Source: Mesostigma viride
Lineage: Eukaryota > Streptophyta > Mesostigmatophyceae > Mesostigmatales > Mesostigmataceae
NCBI GenBank assembly: GCA_009746045.1
Contig: RPFO01000022.1
Span: 2,036,660 to 2,100,659, forward strand
DNA: 64,000 nt
Reading direction: 5' to 3'
How positions within the stretch are numbered: position 1 is the stretch's first letter; each line of letters opens with the position of its first letter. The notes beneath the pieces were generated by a model, which worked only from the letters and a program-made list of their open reading frames with translations, did no database searches and was not told the origin of the DNA. Of the stretch, positions 13,201 through 24,000 are shown piece by piece. The translations under genes and the position numbers were made by a program.

Positions 13201-15581
13201 AGCAGGGCGCTGCGGATGACCTGCGCGGTTGCGGCGGGGTCCTTGAGCACGCTGCTACTGCAAGTAGCCGACACTGCCGCGCGGCCGCCGCTGCCCGTGC
13301 GGAAGAGGCAGCGGAAGGATGAGAGACCCTGCAGGGGGTTTGGGGCCACACGTGCGTGCAGGGCAGGGGTAGATAGATGGGTCACATGCTCAAGATGCCA
13401 CGCATGGGACCCACCTAGTGGATGACAAAGGCTTTTGTTCAGGGCAGGGAGCGATGGGCATGTGGGCGAGGGCACGCACATGGTGCTATTACACCCACAA
13501 GAGGCATGTGGGCGAGGGCACGCACATGGTCCTACTCCACCCACAAGAGGCATGTGGGCGAGGGCAAGCACATGGTCCTACTCCACCCACAAGAGGCATG
13601 TGGGCGAGGGCACGCACATGGTCCTACTGCACCCACAAGAGGCATGTGGGCGAGGGCACGCACATGGTCCTACTCCACCCACAAGAGGCATGTGGGCGAG
13701 GGCACGCACATGGTGCTATTACACCCACAAGAGGCATGCGGGCGAGGGCACGCACATGGTCCTACTCCACCCACAAGAGGCATGTGGGCGAGGGCAAGCA
13801 CATGGTCCTACTCCACCCACAAGAGGCATGTGGGCGAGGGCACGCACATGGTCCTACTCCACCCACACGAGGCATGTGGGCGAGGGCACGCACATGGTCC
13901 TACTGCACCCACAAGAGGCATGTGGGCGAGGGCAAGCACATGGTCCTACTCCACCCACAAGAGGCATGTGGGCGAGGGCACGCACATGGTCCTACTCCAC
14001 CGGCAAGAGGCATGTGGGCGAGGGCACGCACATGGTCCTACTCCACCCACAAGAGGCATGTGGGCGAGGGCACGCACATGGTCCTACTCCACCGGCAAGA
14101 GGCATGTGGGCGAGGGCACGCACATGGTCCTACTCCACCGGCAAGAGGCATGTGGGCGAGGGCACGCACATGGTCCTACTCCACCCACAAGAGGCATGTG
14201 GGTGAGGGCACGCACATGGTCCTACTCCACCCACAAGAGGCATGTGGGCGAGGGCAAGCACATGGTCCTACTCCACCGGCAAGAGGCATGTGGGCGAGGG
14301 CACGCACATGGTCCTACTCCACCCACAAGAGGCATGTGGGCGAGGGCACGCACATGGTCCTACTCCACCCACAAGAGGCATGTGGGCGAGGGCACGGTGT
14401 CCTTGTTGGGCCTTGTGTGCCGTCGGCCGCACCTGCAAACAAGGCCTTGTGTGCAGCTTGCTACAACGGCGTTTGCGCGACCTGATGCCTGATGAATACT
14501 TAGGACCTGCTGAAGATGTAGGACCTGCTTTCTCAGAGCGAATCAGCCCCCAGGCGCCACCTTGTGGGTGGTGATGGTCACCGCGCCCACTTGACATGCG
14601 CCGTGCGCTCGAACAGGACATGCAATGAACGGGACATGCAAGACGGTGGATGAGAGTCCGCACGAGTCCGCAAGAGTCCGCACGGCCCTAGCCCGGCGCC
14701 AGTTTGTGGGTGGTCTGCCCACCGCCTTCGTCACTGTGCCCACGCGACATCCGTAACCAGACCGCCCCGCACAGTGATCGCAGGACGAGAGTCCTTCCAT
14801 CAGAGAGCACATCATGCCCCTCGACTCTCACCTTGTTGGTGGTGACTGTCTTGGCCACCGTCCCCACCGCCTGCACCACCACGGTGACCCCCTGCACCTC
14901 GATCTGCAGAAGCGTCTGGAGGCTCGCCGACAGCGCGACAAGTGGCGCCGGGTCGACCAGGAAACGGTGGCCACAGAGCAACACCCGCACCTGAGGGGTT
15001 GAAGCACATGGGGGGGCGCACGGGGGGGCCACATGTGGGTGAGCATGGGGCGGGTGGAGGGGTGGGCGCACCGCGGATGTGGGGAGTGGGCGTGAAGGGC
15101 TTGAGCAGCTTAGGCTGAGTATTTCATGCGTCGGGCGGTTGACCCTCTGCACATCCCACGCAGAGGGACATTGGGCAGGAATGCAGCAGGACCTACTTAG
15201 CAACCCATACAGTGGTACCTGCTGTATATACAAGTAGATACCTCTGCGGTTCTATCAAACTTAACCGAAACGGGCCCACGATTGGGCACACGCAGGTCAA
15301 GGCCTGGGGGGTGGGATACGAACGCATTCTTGCAAACAGGTGAGGGCATGGGCATTACATGCTTGCACACGTTTGCAAAATGGTCAGAGCATGAGCATCG
15401 CCAGTCAGTTGAAGGGAACCAGGTCGGGGCTCTTTTTGGGGAAAATGTTCAAACGAGGCTCTGCGAGAGAGAACCCCAAGCAGGGCGCATCCGCCACAGC
15501 TTCCCCCTGTGCATACACGCCACAGCATAATATTTCCCCTAACCCCCTATCCCTATTCCCCCACCACCCCCACTACCATAC

Positions 15582-15640
<59 letters not shown>

Positions 15641-16913
15641 CCACGACTGGCGAGTCGTCCGTATTACCCCCCATTTGTCTACCCCCCCCCCCCCCAGCTG
15701 TGAAAAACACTTCTCTTCACCTCCACTGGCGCACCTGACACACCAAACTGACCACCACCATCACCCCACCCCCCCCCCACCTCGACGGGCGGCGAGTCAC
15801 TTTAGTCCTGTCACCCGTATCCCCATAACCCCCTTCGAATTCCCCCCCCCCCGCCCTCACCTCCACAAGCGGCGAGTCGAGCGCCACCTTCGCATCCCTC
15901 TCCCGTTTGTGTGCGTCCACCATCATCTGCGTGCGCAAGTAGCCCGGCACGCCGAACACGCACGGCGACTCACCCAGCTGTGCCGCCAGCTGCTGGTCAC
16001 CGCTGGCCGCCGCGCAGGCCAGGTAGGCCTCGTTAGATGCGCACTGGAGTATGTCAGGCACACCCTCATTGATTATGCTGGCGTTGGCGTTCATGCTGGC
16101 ATTGGCGCCGCTGGCGCCGCCACCACTGCCGGCGGCAGCATGACTCCCACTGCCACTCTGTGGGCGCGGCGGCTGTTGACGAGAAGAAGAGGAGGGGGGG
16201 GGGGCCGAGGAGGGTCTGTCGGCGCAATGGTTGGTCATGCTGCCATCCAGGGCGTTGTCTGCGTTGCCAGAATAACTATTGGCGGCGAGCGCTGCGCGCG
16301 CACCCGCGCCGTGCATGCGCACAAACGCGCGCGCCAGATTAAACGCGTCGATGGGGGCCGCGCTCGGCAGCGTGAAAGCGGCGAAGAATGTGCTGGCGAA
16401 CGCGTGCGCCGCCGCCGGCGATGCTGGTGCACGCTTCCAGTAAAGCACAAGGGGGACGCCGCAGTTCTTAAAATAGGCCGCCTCCTCGGCTGCGGGGGCC
16501 GCGTCGATGTACACGACCTCAGGGACGTGGGATGTGCCGTCCAAGAGGCCCCACAGGGCGGGCGCGTTTCCCTCGTGCTTGGAGGGGGACTGGAGCACGA
16601 TCCGGCCCATGCTCTCGGCATGGGCGGAGCCGAGCTGGTCCCGGCCCGCAGGTTTTGGCCCGAGGCCCGAGCAGTAGAGGATGTTGGGGCACCACGCGCG
16701 CACCTGCGCGGCGAGCTGCGCGCGGGTGGGGCTCTGCATCAGCCGAACCTCGGCCTCGTGCGGCAGCGCGTGCCGCAACTCGTTCCACGGGCCGGCAGGG
16801 ATGGGGCTGTCTCCCAACGTAGGGTCGGAGTCTCGGGTCTCGCAACAGATGCTCGCCAGAACTCGCCACCTACGGCGCTTGGGTTTCACCGGAGGACGCG
16901 GCAAGGTCGCCAT
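1264..16913 (-). CDS. ARID-PHD domain nuclear protein (eight-exon model, about 1107 aa)
   Basis: Exons in transcript order: 16913-15861, 14990-14832, 13328-13179, 11047-10913, 8659-8434, 5549-4576, 2737-2601, 1753-1264 (stop included). They sum to 3324 nt in one frame; the phase-1 donor at 8434 fits the phase-1 acceptor at 5549, and the phase-2 donor at 2601 fits the acceptor at 1753. The last three exons build an ARID DNA-binding domain at about residues 824-955 (EEEFLVDLISF, LNGYRVDLFGMYREV, GGF, YETYLLEYER), followed by a C4HC3 PHD finger at about 967-1016 (CFLC, CEKC, HFQC, CVRC) and a basic tail with KRERE. Between the unassigned N-terminal half and ARID lies an Ala/Pro/Gly/Lys-rich linker. 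The ARID-then-PHD order resembles plant ARID4-type proteins, so a chromatin role in the nucleus is inferred. The start is the Met at 16913. It is possible that two genes are joined here (16913-8434 and 5549-1264); the matching phases argue for one. Confidence 0.72.
3060..3200. repeat. Short intronic tandem repeat, about 37 bp x 3-4
   Basis: Units contain GTTAAGTAACAGATGGCTAC and GTCATGAC with small length differences. The repeat lies in the ARID-PHD intron between exons 4576-5549 and 2601-2737. Confidence 0.8.
3428..4268. repeat. Intronic minisatellite of alternating 36- and 37-bp units
   Basis: About 23 units all begin GATGCCACTGATGAGGCTGT and continue to GCTC. Two endings alternate: ACGAGAAGGCCC (36 bp) and AGGCATGCACCCC (37 bp), giving a 73-bp higher-order unit with occasional skips. 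The array lies inside intron 2738-4575 of the ARID-PHD gene. Open frames through it are artefacts of repeat composition. Confidence 0.95.
5951..8278. repeat. Recent direct duplication of a 1.57-kb unit, second copy internally deleted
   Basis: Copy 1 is 5951-7522 and copy 2 is 7523-8278, joined head to tail. Copy 2 matches the first about 620 bp, then jumps to the last about 125 bp, replacing about 825 bp with a C-rich filler (about CCCCTCCCTCCCACCC). I see about four substitutions over the shared 750 bp, so the event is young. The unit has no recognisable coding domain; the 63-66 codon frames present in both copies have no known motif. The duplication sits in the ARID-PHD intron 5550-8433. 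Confidence 0.9.
8691..8900. repeat. Decamer array GGATAAGACG with degenerate tail
   Basis: Seven exact 10-bp copies of GGATAAGACG (about 8691-8760) are followed by irregular GGGATTAGAA, GGGATCAGAA and GGAATGAAGG variants. The array lies just inside intron 8660-10912 of the ARID-PHD gene (minus strand). Confidence 0.9.
9056..9525. mobile_element. Candidate TIR (MITE-like) element, about 470 bp
   Basis: The left end reads GTACACCGTCCGCATCAGTA and the right end, reverse-complemented, reads GTACACCGTCCGCATTAGTA, so the terminal inverted repeats match with one difference and continue as GTTT. The interior is non-coding and contains four TTTGTTTGTTTGT stretches next to TTAATTAA. Target duplications were not resolved, because both flanks carry related TATCCAAGAACA repeats. 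Confidence 0.5.
9984..10642. mobile_element. Candidate TIR element with CGAACA-rich arms, about 660 bp
   Basis: GGGCTGGTACATCCG at 9991-10005 returns exactly inverted at 10617-10631, with GTCGAT outside both. Each arm contains (CGAACA)n and CCCAAAC hexamer runs (10020-10200 and 10480-10610). No coding domain is visible. It sits in an intron of the ARID-PHD gene. Confidence 0.5.
11641..12945. repeat. 29-bp minisatellite, about 45 copies, with a three-state variable dinucleotide
   Basis: The unit begins GATACGCAAACCCAACGGGA and ends GGTNNAAAT, where NN is CG, GG or GC. One unit near 12815 has CCTAACG in place of CCCAACG. It occupies intron 11048-13178 of the ARID-PHD gene. The unit length is not a multiple of three and lacks stops on the minus strand, so all three minus frames stay open for hundreds of codons; these are not genes. 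Confidence 0.97.
13457..14395. repeat. 46-bp minisatellite, about 20 copies
   Basis: The unit begins GAGGCATGTGGGCGAGGGCA, continues with CGCACATGGTCCTACTCCAC and ends CCACAA or CGGCAA. Variants (CAAGCAC, TGCTATTA, CGGCAAG) are scattered through it. It lies in intron 13329-14831. All three plus frames are open because 46 is not divisible by three and the unit lacks stops. Confidence 0.96.
15583..15638. repeat. (CA)n microsatellite
   Basis: About 28 CA dinucleotides lie in the first intron of the ARID-PHD gene (GT-rich on the coding strand). The array abuts a copy of the upstream exon's 3' end. Confidence 0.95.
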
Positions 16914-18050
16914 GTCGAAAGATCTTTATAATTCTAGAAAGCGGGCTACTCGAGCGCGCACACACAGCTGCACTTTACACTTCCCAATTCACGGGCTTAG
17001 CAACGCGGCCAGTGTACCACATAGCGGTCGTGTCAAGCTCGATAAAATGGGAGGTCAGAGCAGCGACGCATCGTACAATCGCACTTCCAGATTTCCAATG
17101 CAGCAAGTGGCACGTATTTATAGTCATGCTACGGCCCGAAAGCTGGATGTGAACTGGACCAGCAAATTGCTGCAAAGACCACGTGTGTTGCGTGAGCAGT
17201 GTGGGATTCTACATGCCTGCTAGAAACGCCACGAAACATACGCAGCATTCAAGCTGAATTTATTCTCATCCAGTCATGCCTCGGCTGATAAATACATGCA
17301 CGCTCATCAACTTATTCATGCATTTGCCCTGCATTTGCACGGAAGGCCTTTGCTGCCTGCCGGTCCTTTGTGGCCGAGGGCAGCATTTCATACTGACTTG
17401 TTTCTGACAGAAAAGTGCCATGGGCAAGTACCTTGTACAGTGTATCTTTTGGGTTCACTGGATGCCAAGTTGGAAATGCCGGGCACTCTGGGCAGATTGC
17501 TTTCATGGCTTTGCGCGCCAACGTCACGACATCTTGGCCAGGACGAACAAGGTACGGACTGTTGTATTTCTAATGACGTGTACGCCATTAGCCATAACCA
17601 CACCGCGCGCGAACGCCCCCTGGTACCGTAGTCCCTGCAGTTGTTGTTGTTGTTGTTGTTGTTGCTGTTGCTGCTGTCATCCAAAGTGGCTTTCTGGGTG
17701 GGGAAGTACGCATCGAAGGTCGCCCGTGCATGCGTGCATTGGAAGACGATTCCCAGCTGTTTGGCCTGATGATGCAAACTTGCAAGACTTGGACAAAAGG
17801 AACACCAGCATTTCGCCACCCTGTGCGTTTTGGGTGGCTGTCCTGACGAAGCCGAATGCTTTGTGGCAAGGTAGCAATCCAGCTGTGAGCAAGTTGCGTC
17901 CGAACCCTGTTAAATGGACATGTAGTGGACGTGGATGCGTAGTAGTCCACACAGCTAGTTAACGGGTTTAATTTTTTCTTACCGTAGGTTCGTAACCCCG
18001 TCCACTCCAGTGCCAGAGCTCGTTATCGCATTGACGTACTTGACAACGCC
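16914..18050. promoter_or_regulatory. Divergent intergenic region between ARID-PHD and desaturase genes
   Basis: About 1.1 kb separates the inferred start codons of two divergent genes, so it should hold both promoters. A (TTG)n run lies at 17641-17675. No TATA box or clear motif was identified, and the frames of 110-180 codons here show no domain. A 5' UTR exon of the desaturase could end near 18010, where a CAG precedes an open frame into the ATG. Confidence 0.45.
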
Positions 18051-21000
18051 ATGACGAGCAGGGCGACGAAGGATGACGCGGCAAAGGGCATGGCGTTGGA
18101 TAAGCTCGTCGCATATGATACCACCTCGCGGCGGCAAGAATACCTCTTCCCGTGTCCCGGCTTCCTGGAGCGTTACTTCCTTCCCATGATGAACGATACC
18201 CGCGACTTGATCATGGTGCACCTCCTCTTCAACATCACCATGATATCCGTCCCGTTTGCCATAACTCTGTACATTCTACCCAACGTCTCGCATCTGCTGG
18301 GGCTGGCCTACTTCGTCGCTCATTACGTCATCTTTCTGGAGCGGTTTATCTTGCTGCTTCATTATTCCGAGCACAGAAAGGTGAGGGACCCTCCAGCAAA
18401 GTACACGGCTGCGCTAGTTTGCCCTGTCGTTTTGTCTACAAAATATAAATTCGATAGTCATGGGTCTGTCATTTGCATTAAGCCGGCAGCCGCGGCGGTG
18501 TCTACAAGTTCACTGCTGTCAATGTAATAAATTAAAACAAAATATATCAGCAACCAGGAGTATGCTCTCCCACAGGAATTCCACGAGAAACGCAATCAAT
18601 AGCTTGACAAGAATCTGTCGACATCAGCAGTACATAGTCACATCCTCACACAGGGTCTTCCATCCAGTAACGAGCTTTGGCCTACAAGTAAGAGTAACAA
18701 ACATGCGCGCACCCCACCCGACGCCTCATCCACACACCAACGTGTACGCCCACCCGACCCCCCACCCTCGACAGTTCTACAAATTGCATAACGCTGAACA
18801 CATTTAGATCTTGACCACTCAATCAGCAACCATGGATGCTGCTCCTGTGTCTTCCATGCTTGCATCCCCCCTGCTCTCCCCCCCCCCCCTCCCCTCCTGG
18901 CAGATCTTCAAGCCCACCTCCCTGGTCGGCCGCCTTCTGAACGGCTACTCGCCGTACCTGCTCAGCCCTCTGTTTGGCGTGCCCAGCGGCGTCTACCGCG
19001 TCCACCACGTGATCATGCACCACATCGTGAGTTGATGCCATTAGTCAGCACAAGTGTGATAACATCGTGAGTTGATGCCATTAGTCAGCACAAGTGTGAT
19101 AACATCGTGAGTTGATGCCATTAGTCAGCACAAGTGTGATAACATCGTGAGTTGATGCCATTAGTCAGCACAAGTGTGATAACATCGTGAGTTGATGCCA
19201 TTAGTCAGCACAAGTGTGATAACATCGTGAGTTGATGCCATTAGTCAGCACAAGTGTGATAACATCGTGAGTTGATGCCATTAGTCAGCACAAGTGTGGT
19301 CACATTGTGTGTTGATGCCATAAATAGCTACTTGTGAGTCAACATTATTTGCCACGTTCGTGCACCACATCGTGAGACCATGCCATCTATAATGAGCCGT
19401 GAGCCAGCATCAGCTGCCGCTATCATCTCTCTCCACACCATGAGTCAGGGATAGCGTGGTCATGCACCACAGTGTGAGACGATGGCCACAGTACAAGCAC
19501 CACAAGCGCCACTTAGTTGTTAACGCGCCACAAGGAGAGTCATCATCGACTTGGTAACACACCACTTTGTGAATGGCCGCCTGCTGCATTGGCATGAACA
19601 CCGGATGCGCAACACGGCGAGCCCGTGCTAGCTTCAGATGTGCCACAAATCCTTGGGCGGTACCTTGTGGCATCAGCAAGCAACGCCCGGATAAGCCGTG
19701 GCCACCAGTTGTGACATAGTGAACCCGATGCGCAACCCAGTTGTGACATAGTGAACCCGATGCGCAACCCAGTTGTGGCAGAGTGAACCCGATGCGCAGC
19801 CCAGTTGTGGCAGAGTGAAGGTTATCAGCAACCGCCGCTGCTGCCTGTTTGCCCTTCAGCACTAGGCGTCGATGTAGCACGACCATATGAGCTCAGTTGT
19901 GCATGGGTGAGGAGTACGGCTGGTCGAGGAATGGTCAATTGCAGGTAGTTGCGTAGGGTCATGCCACTGGCAGCCGATTGTAAGTTCCAGGGTCTACCCA
20001 GGTGTAACAATGGTATCAATGAGACCACCAACTAGCATGGTATTAATGAGACCACCAACTAGCATGGTATCAATGAGACCACCAACTAGCATGGTATCAA
20101 TGAGACCACCAACTAGCATGGTATCAATGAGACCACCAACTAGCATGGTACCAATGAGACCACCAACTAGCATGGTATCAATGAGACCACCAACTAGCAT
20201 GGTATCAATGAGACCACCAACTAGCATGGTATCAATGAGACCACCAACTATCGTGGTCTGGTGCTTTTCCTTTGCCCTTGTCTGGTTTCCCCCACGCCCA
20301 TCCATGTGATCTGTGGGATAAGGGTTGCTTTGCATCCCGTACCGCGTTAAATAGGGTTGCTTTGCATCCCGTACCGCGTTAAATAGGGTTGCTTTGCATC
20401 CCGTACCGCGTTAAATAGGGTTGCTTTGCATCCCGTACCGCGTTAAATAGGGTTGCTTTGCATCCCGTACCGCGTTAAATAGGGTTGCTTTGCATCCCGT
20501 ACCGCGTTAAATAGGGTTGCTTTGCATCCCGTACCGCGTTAAATAGGGTTGCTTTGCATCCCGTACCGCGTTAAATAGGGTTGCTTTTCACCCCGTACTG
20601 CATGGAAGGTTTCTTTTCATCCCACAACGCGCTCTCTCTTACAAAAGCCTGCGGCTCTTCGATAAGCTTGAATGGCAAAGCTCAAGCCGCCATGGGCCCC
20701 GCTGCGGGCGACAGGGGGTGTTCACGGGCACAGGGTCTATCTCGCAGGTGGCAGGAACTTGTAAACTGTACTGCTGTCGTGCCGCTCTTTTTGGTTTCTT
20801 GCGCCGGCAGGTAACAGTGGCCGCCGCAACTCATGCACCCACGACCCTGCGCTTACTCCCAGGTGTGCCTGTGTCTTCTGCTAACAGGGCATTTGCATGG
20901 TGTGTGTGTGTGTGTGCGTGTGTGTGTCAGTGTGTGTGCTCATGTGCATGTGCTCATGTGCATGTTCTTGTGTGAGTGCGCGCCTGTGGTTGCCACCCGC

Positions 21001-24000
21001 CACCCCCGTACCCTCCTCTCGCACCCTATCCCCCCTGCCATGTCGTATCCGCCCTCCACCAGGAAAACAACGAGAAAAGCTACGACCTGTCGTCCACGGA
21101 GCCGTATCAGCGCGACAACTTGCTGCACTTCCTCCTGTGAGTAGACAGATGCCAGCACCGCACTTGATCATTTGCTGCCTTGTGTGTGATAAATGTGGCC
21201 ACTCCCTCTTGTGAGTGACAAATGCCAGCACGGACTCATGTATGAGGCGTGAGGCGTGGATGCCAGCAATATTTGATGTTTGAGTGCCCCACGCCAGCAC
21301 TAGCATGTGTGAGGCGTGCATGCCAGCAATATTTGATGTTTGAGTGCCCCAGGCCAGCACTAGCATGTGTGAGGCGTGCATGCCAGCAATATTTGATGTT
21401 TGAGTGCCCCACGACAGCACTAGCATGTGTGAGGCGTGGATGCCAGAAATATTTGATGTTTGAGCGCCCCATGTGAGTACTGGCATGCAGCAGTTGGGCA
21501 GCTCCTCCACTGGCAATGCCCAGGCAGGCATCCCACGCGGGAATGATCCCCCCGTATGTGTGCGTACTTCCCATATTCAGTTATGGGGGCTATGAACCGT
21601 GAGGGATATTATAAGGCCACACTAGGGTCACATACCAACTTAGTATAGTCTAATTTTTATTTTTTGGTCGGCATGGTCCAATTCTTGCTGGCAATACATT
21701 TCTTGTTCGCAATACACGAAGGTACGCACGCCGAAGGGCTCCCAGGGAGACCCCATCCCCTCTCATCCACCCAGCTACGCTCGGCCATCCTCCTGCCTGT
21801 GGCAATCAATTTCGGCGCATGCCATGTTCGGGCGCTCGTCGGCTTGTGCAGGCCAGGCCCCCGGCTCGGTGACGCTGCCGTGGTTGTGGCGGTTGACCAC
21901 CTTGTCTGTGTACACAATGCCGGCTGTCTTGGTTCTTGTTGGGTCTCCATACCCGGCCCCTGCAGGTACCTGGCCCGTTACGTGTTTGCTATCTGGGTGG
22001 AACTGCCCTGGTACACGATTCGTCGCCGGCGCTTGGGCGTTCTGCTGCAGGCTGCCATCCCCCTCATCAGCTACTGGTGAGTTGTGTTGGTATCAATGTT
22101 GGACCACCGTTGGTATCAATGTTGGTATCAACCGTTGGTATCCATGTTGGACCACCGTTGGTATCAACGTTGGTATCAACCATTGGTATCAATGTTGGAC
22201 CACCGGTTGCGTCGGGGCTGGCATGCTCAGCAGGCAGCAGCGTACATGCTAGTCGGACGGTAACTTAAAGGTGACATTTGTTTCTCATAGGGGCAGCCTG
22301 ATAAGAACGCAGTGTTCAATGCCTGTGTAGTTGATTGTATTTGACCAGGAGGGCTTGGCAGATAGCAAATGGGTGTCTTTGTTCTCGAAAGTTTCAAACA
22401 TAGTATTATGGTCATTGGTCAAGGGCTGGCAAGCCCCTATAAGCCCATATGCCCTTCGTTTTCACGGACCCAGAATGCTCTTCTATCTGCGCTGTGTATC
22501 ATCCATGACAACCCCCCCTTTTGCGGTGACTGTGTGCTGCGCATCCAGTGCCCCTGATCCGGACAAAAAGTCAGCTTTTGCCTACACTCCCACGTGATAA
22601 CCATGTGCCTTTGGCTGTATGCCCTGGTGCCTCCATGAAGATAGCCAACGACATGCCCCCCCCCTTACCAACGATCAAATAATAGCGGAAAGAATATAAT
22701 TGAAACAACTGTAATATAATAATGGCAAAGAGTATATTTGACACATCTCTGTGTGCAAATAAGCATATTTTACATCATGGTGTGCATGCCATACCCATCT
22801 GCGTCTTCCGAAACCATCCCCAATCTTACCCCACACCCCACCCCACCCCGCCATGTCCTACTCCAACTGTCATCCCCACCCCCTCCATCGCTACTCTCGG
22901 CACCAGGGCAGCGGTGTACGCGCTCTACCAGTTCTCCCCAGTTGCCACCACGTGGGTGAGTTCCGTGAGCGTCCTTCATCTTCCTTTTCTTTTTTCTTTG
23001 TGGGTGGGTTTGTGGGTGGGTCGGTGGGTTGGTGGGTTGGTGGGTTGGTGGGTTGGTGGGTTGGTGGGTTGGTGGGTTGGTGGGTTGGTGGGTTGGTGGG
23101 TTGGTGGGTTGGTGGGTTGGTGGGTTGGTGGGTGGGTGGGTGGGTGGGTCGGTGGGTGGGTGGGTGGGTGGGTGGGTGGGTGGGTGGGTGGGTGGGTGGG
23201 TGGGTGGGTGGGTGGGTGGGTGGGTGGGTGGGTGGGTGGGTGGTGGGTGGGTGGGTGGGTGGGTGGGTGGGTGGGTGGGTGGGTGGGGGGCGTGGGTGGG
23301 TGGGTGGGCTGGTGGGCTGGTGGGCTGGTGGGCTGGTGGGCTGGTGGGCTGGTGGGCTGGTGGGCTGGTGGGCTGGTGGGCTGGTGGGCTGGTGGGCTGG
23401 TGGGCTGGTGGGCTGGTGGGCTGGTGGGCTGGTGGGCTGGTGGGCTGGTGGGCTGGTGGGCTGGTGGGCTGGTGGGTCGGTGGGTCGGTGGGTCGGTGGG
23501 TCGGTGGGTCGGTGGGTCGGTGGGTGGGTGGGTGGGTGGGTGGGTGGGTCGGTGGGACGGTGGGTCGGTGGGTCGGTGGGTCGGTGGGTCGGTGGGTCGG
23601 TGGGTCGGTGGGTCGGTGGGTCGGTGGGTCGGTGGGTCGGTGGGTCGGTGGGTGGGTGGGTCGGTGGGTGGGTGGGTCGGTGGGTCGGTGGGTCTTTGGG
23701 TCGGTGGGTCGGTGGGTGGGTGGGTGGGGGGTGGGGTGGGGGTGGGGTGGGGGGGGGGGGGGCGGTGGGCCGGTGGGCCGTTGGGATGGTGGGCCGGTGG
23801 GCCGGTGGGCCGGTGGGCTGGTGGGCCGGTGGGCCGGTGGGCGGGTGGGCCGGTGGGCCGGTGGGCCGGTGGGCCGGTGGGCCGGTGGGCTGGTGGGCCG
23901 GTGGGCCGGTGGGCTCGTGGGCCGGTGGGCTCGTGGGCTCGTGGGCTCGTGGGCTCGTGGGCTCGTGGGCTCGTGGGCTCGTGGGCTCGTGGGCTCGTGG

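Noticed and set aside
11577-13571. 664-codon minus-strand frame with FAYHFHLPLGLRI-type repeats
   Set aside because: It is the translation of the 29-bp minisatellite in all frames; only 13179-13328 within it is an exon.
13418-14492. Two plus-strand frames of about 355 codons (HVGEGTHMVLLHPQEACG repeats)
   Set aside because: Translation of the 46-bp minisatellite; no start context or domain.
15675-16931. 418-codon plus-strand frame
   Set aside because: Antisense shadow of the GC-rich first exon of the ARID-PHD gene; low-complexity Arg/Ala/Gly.
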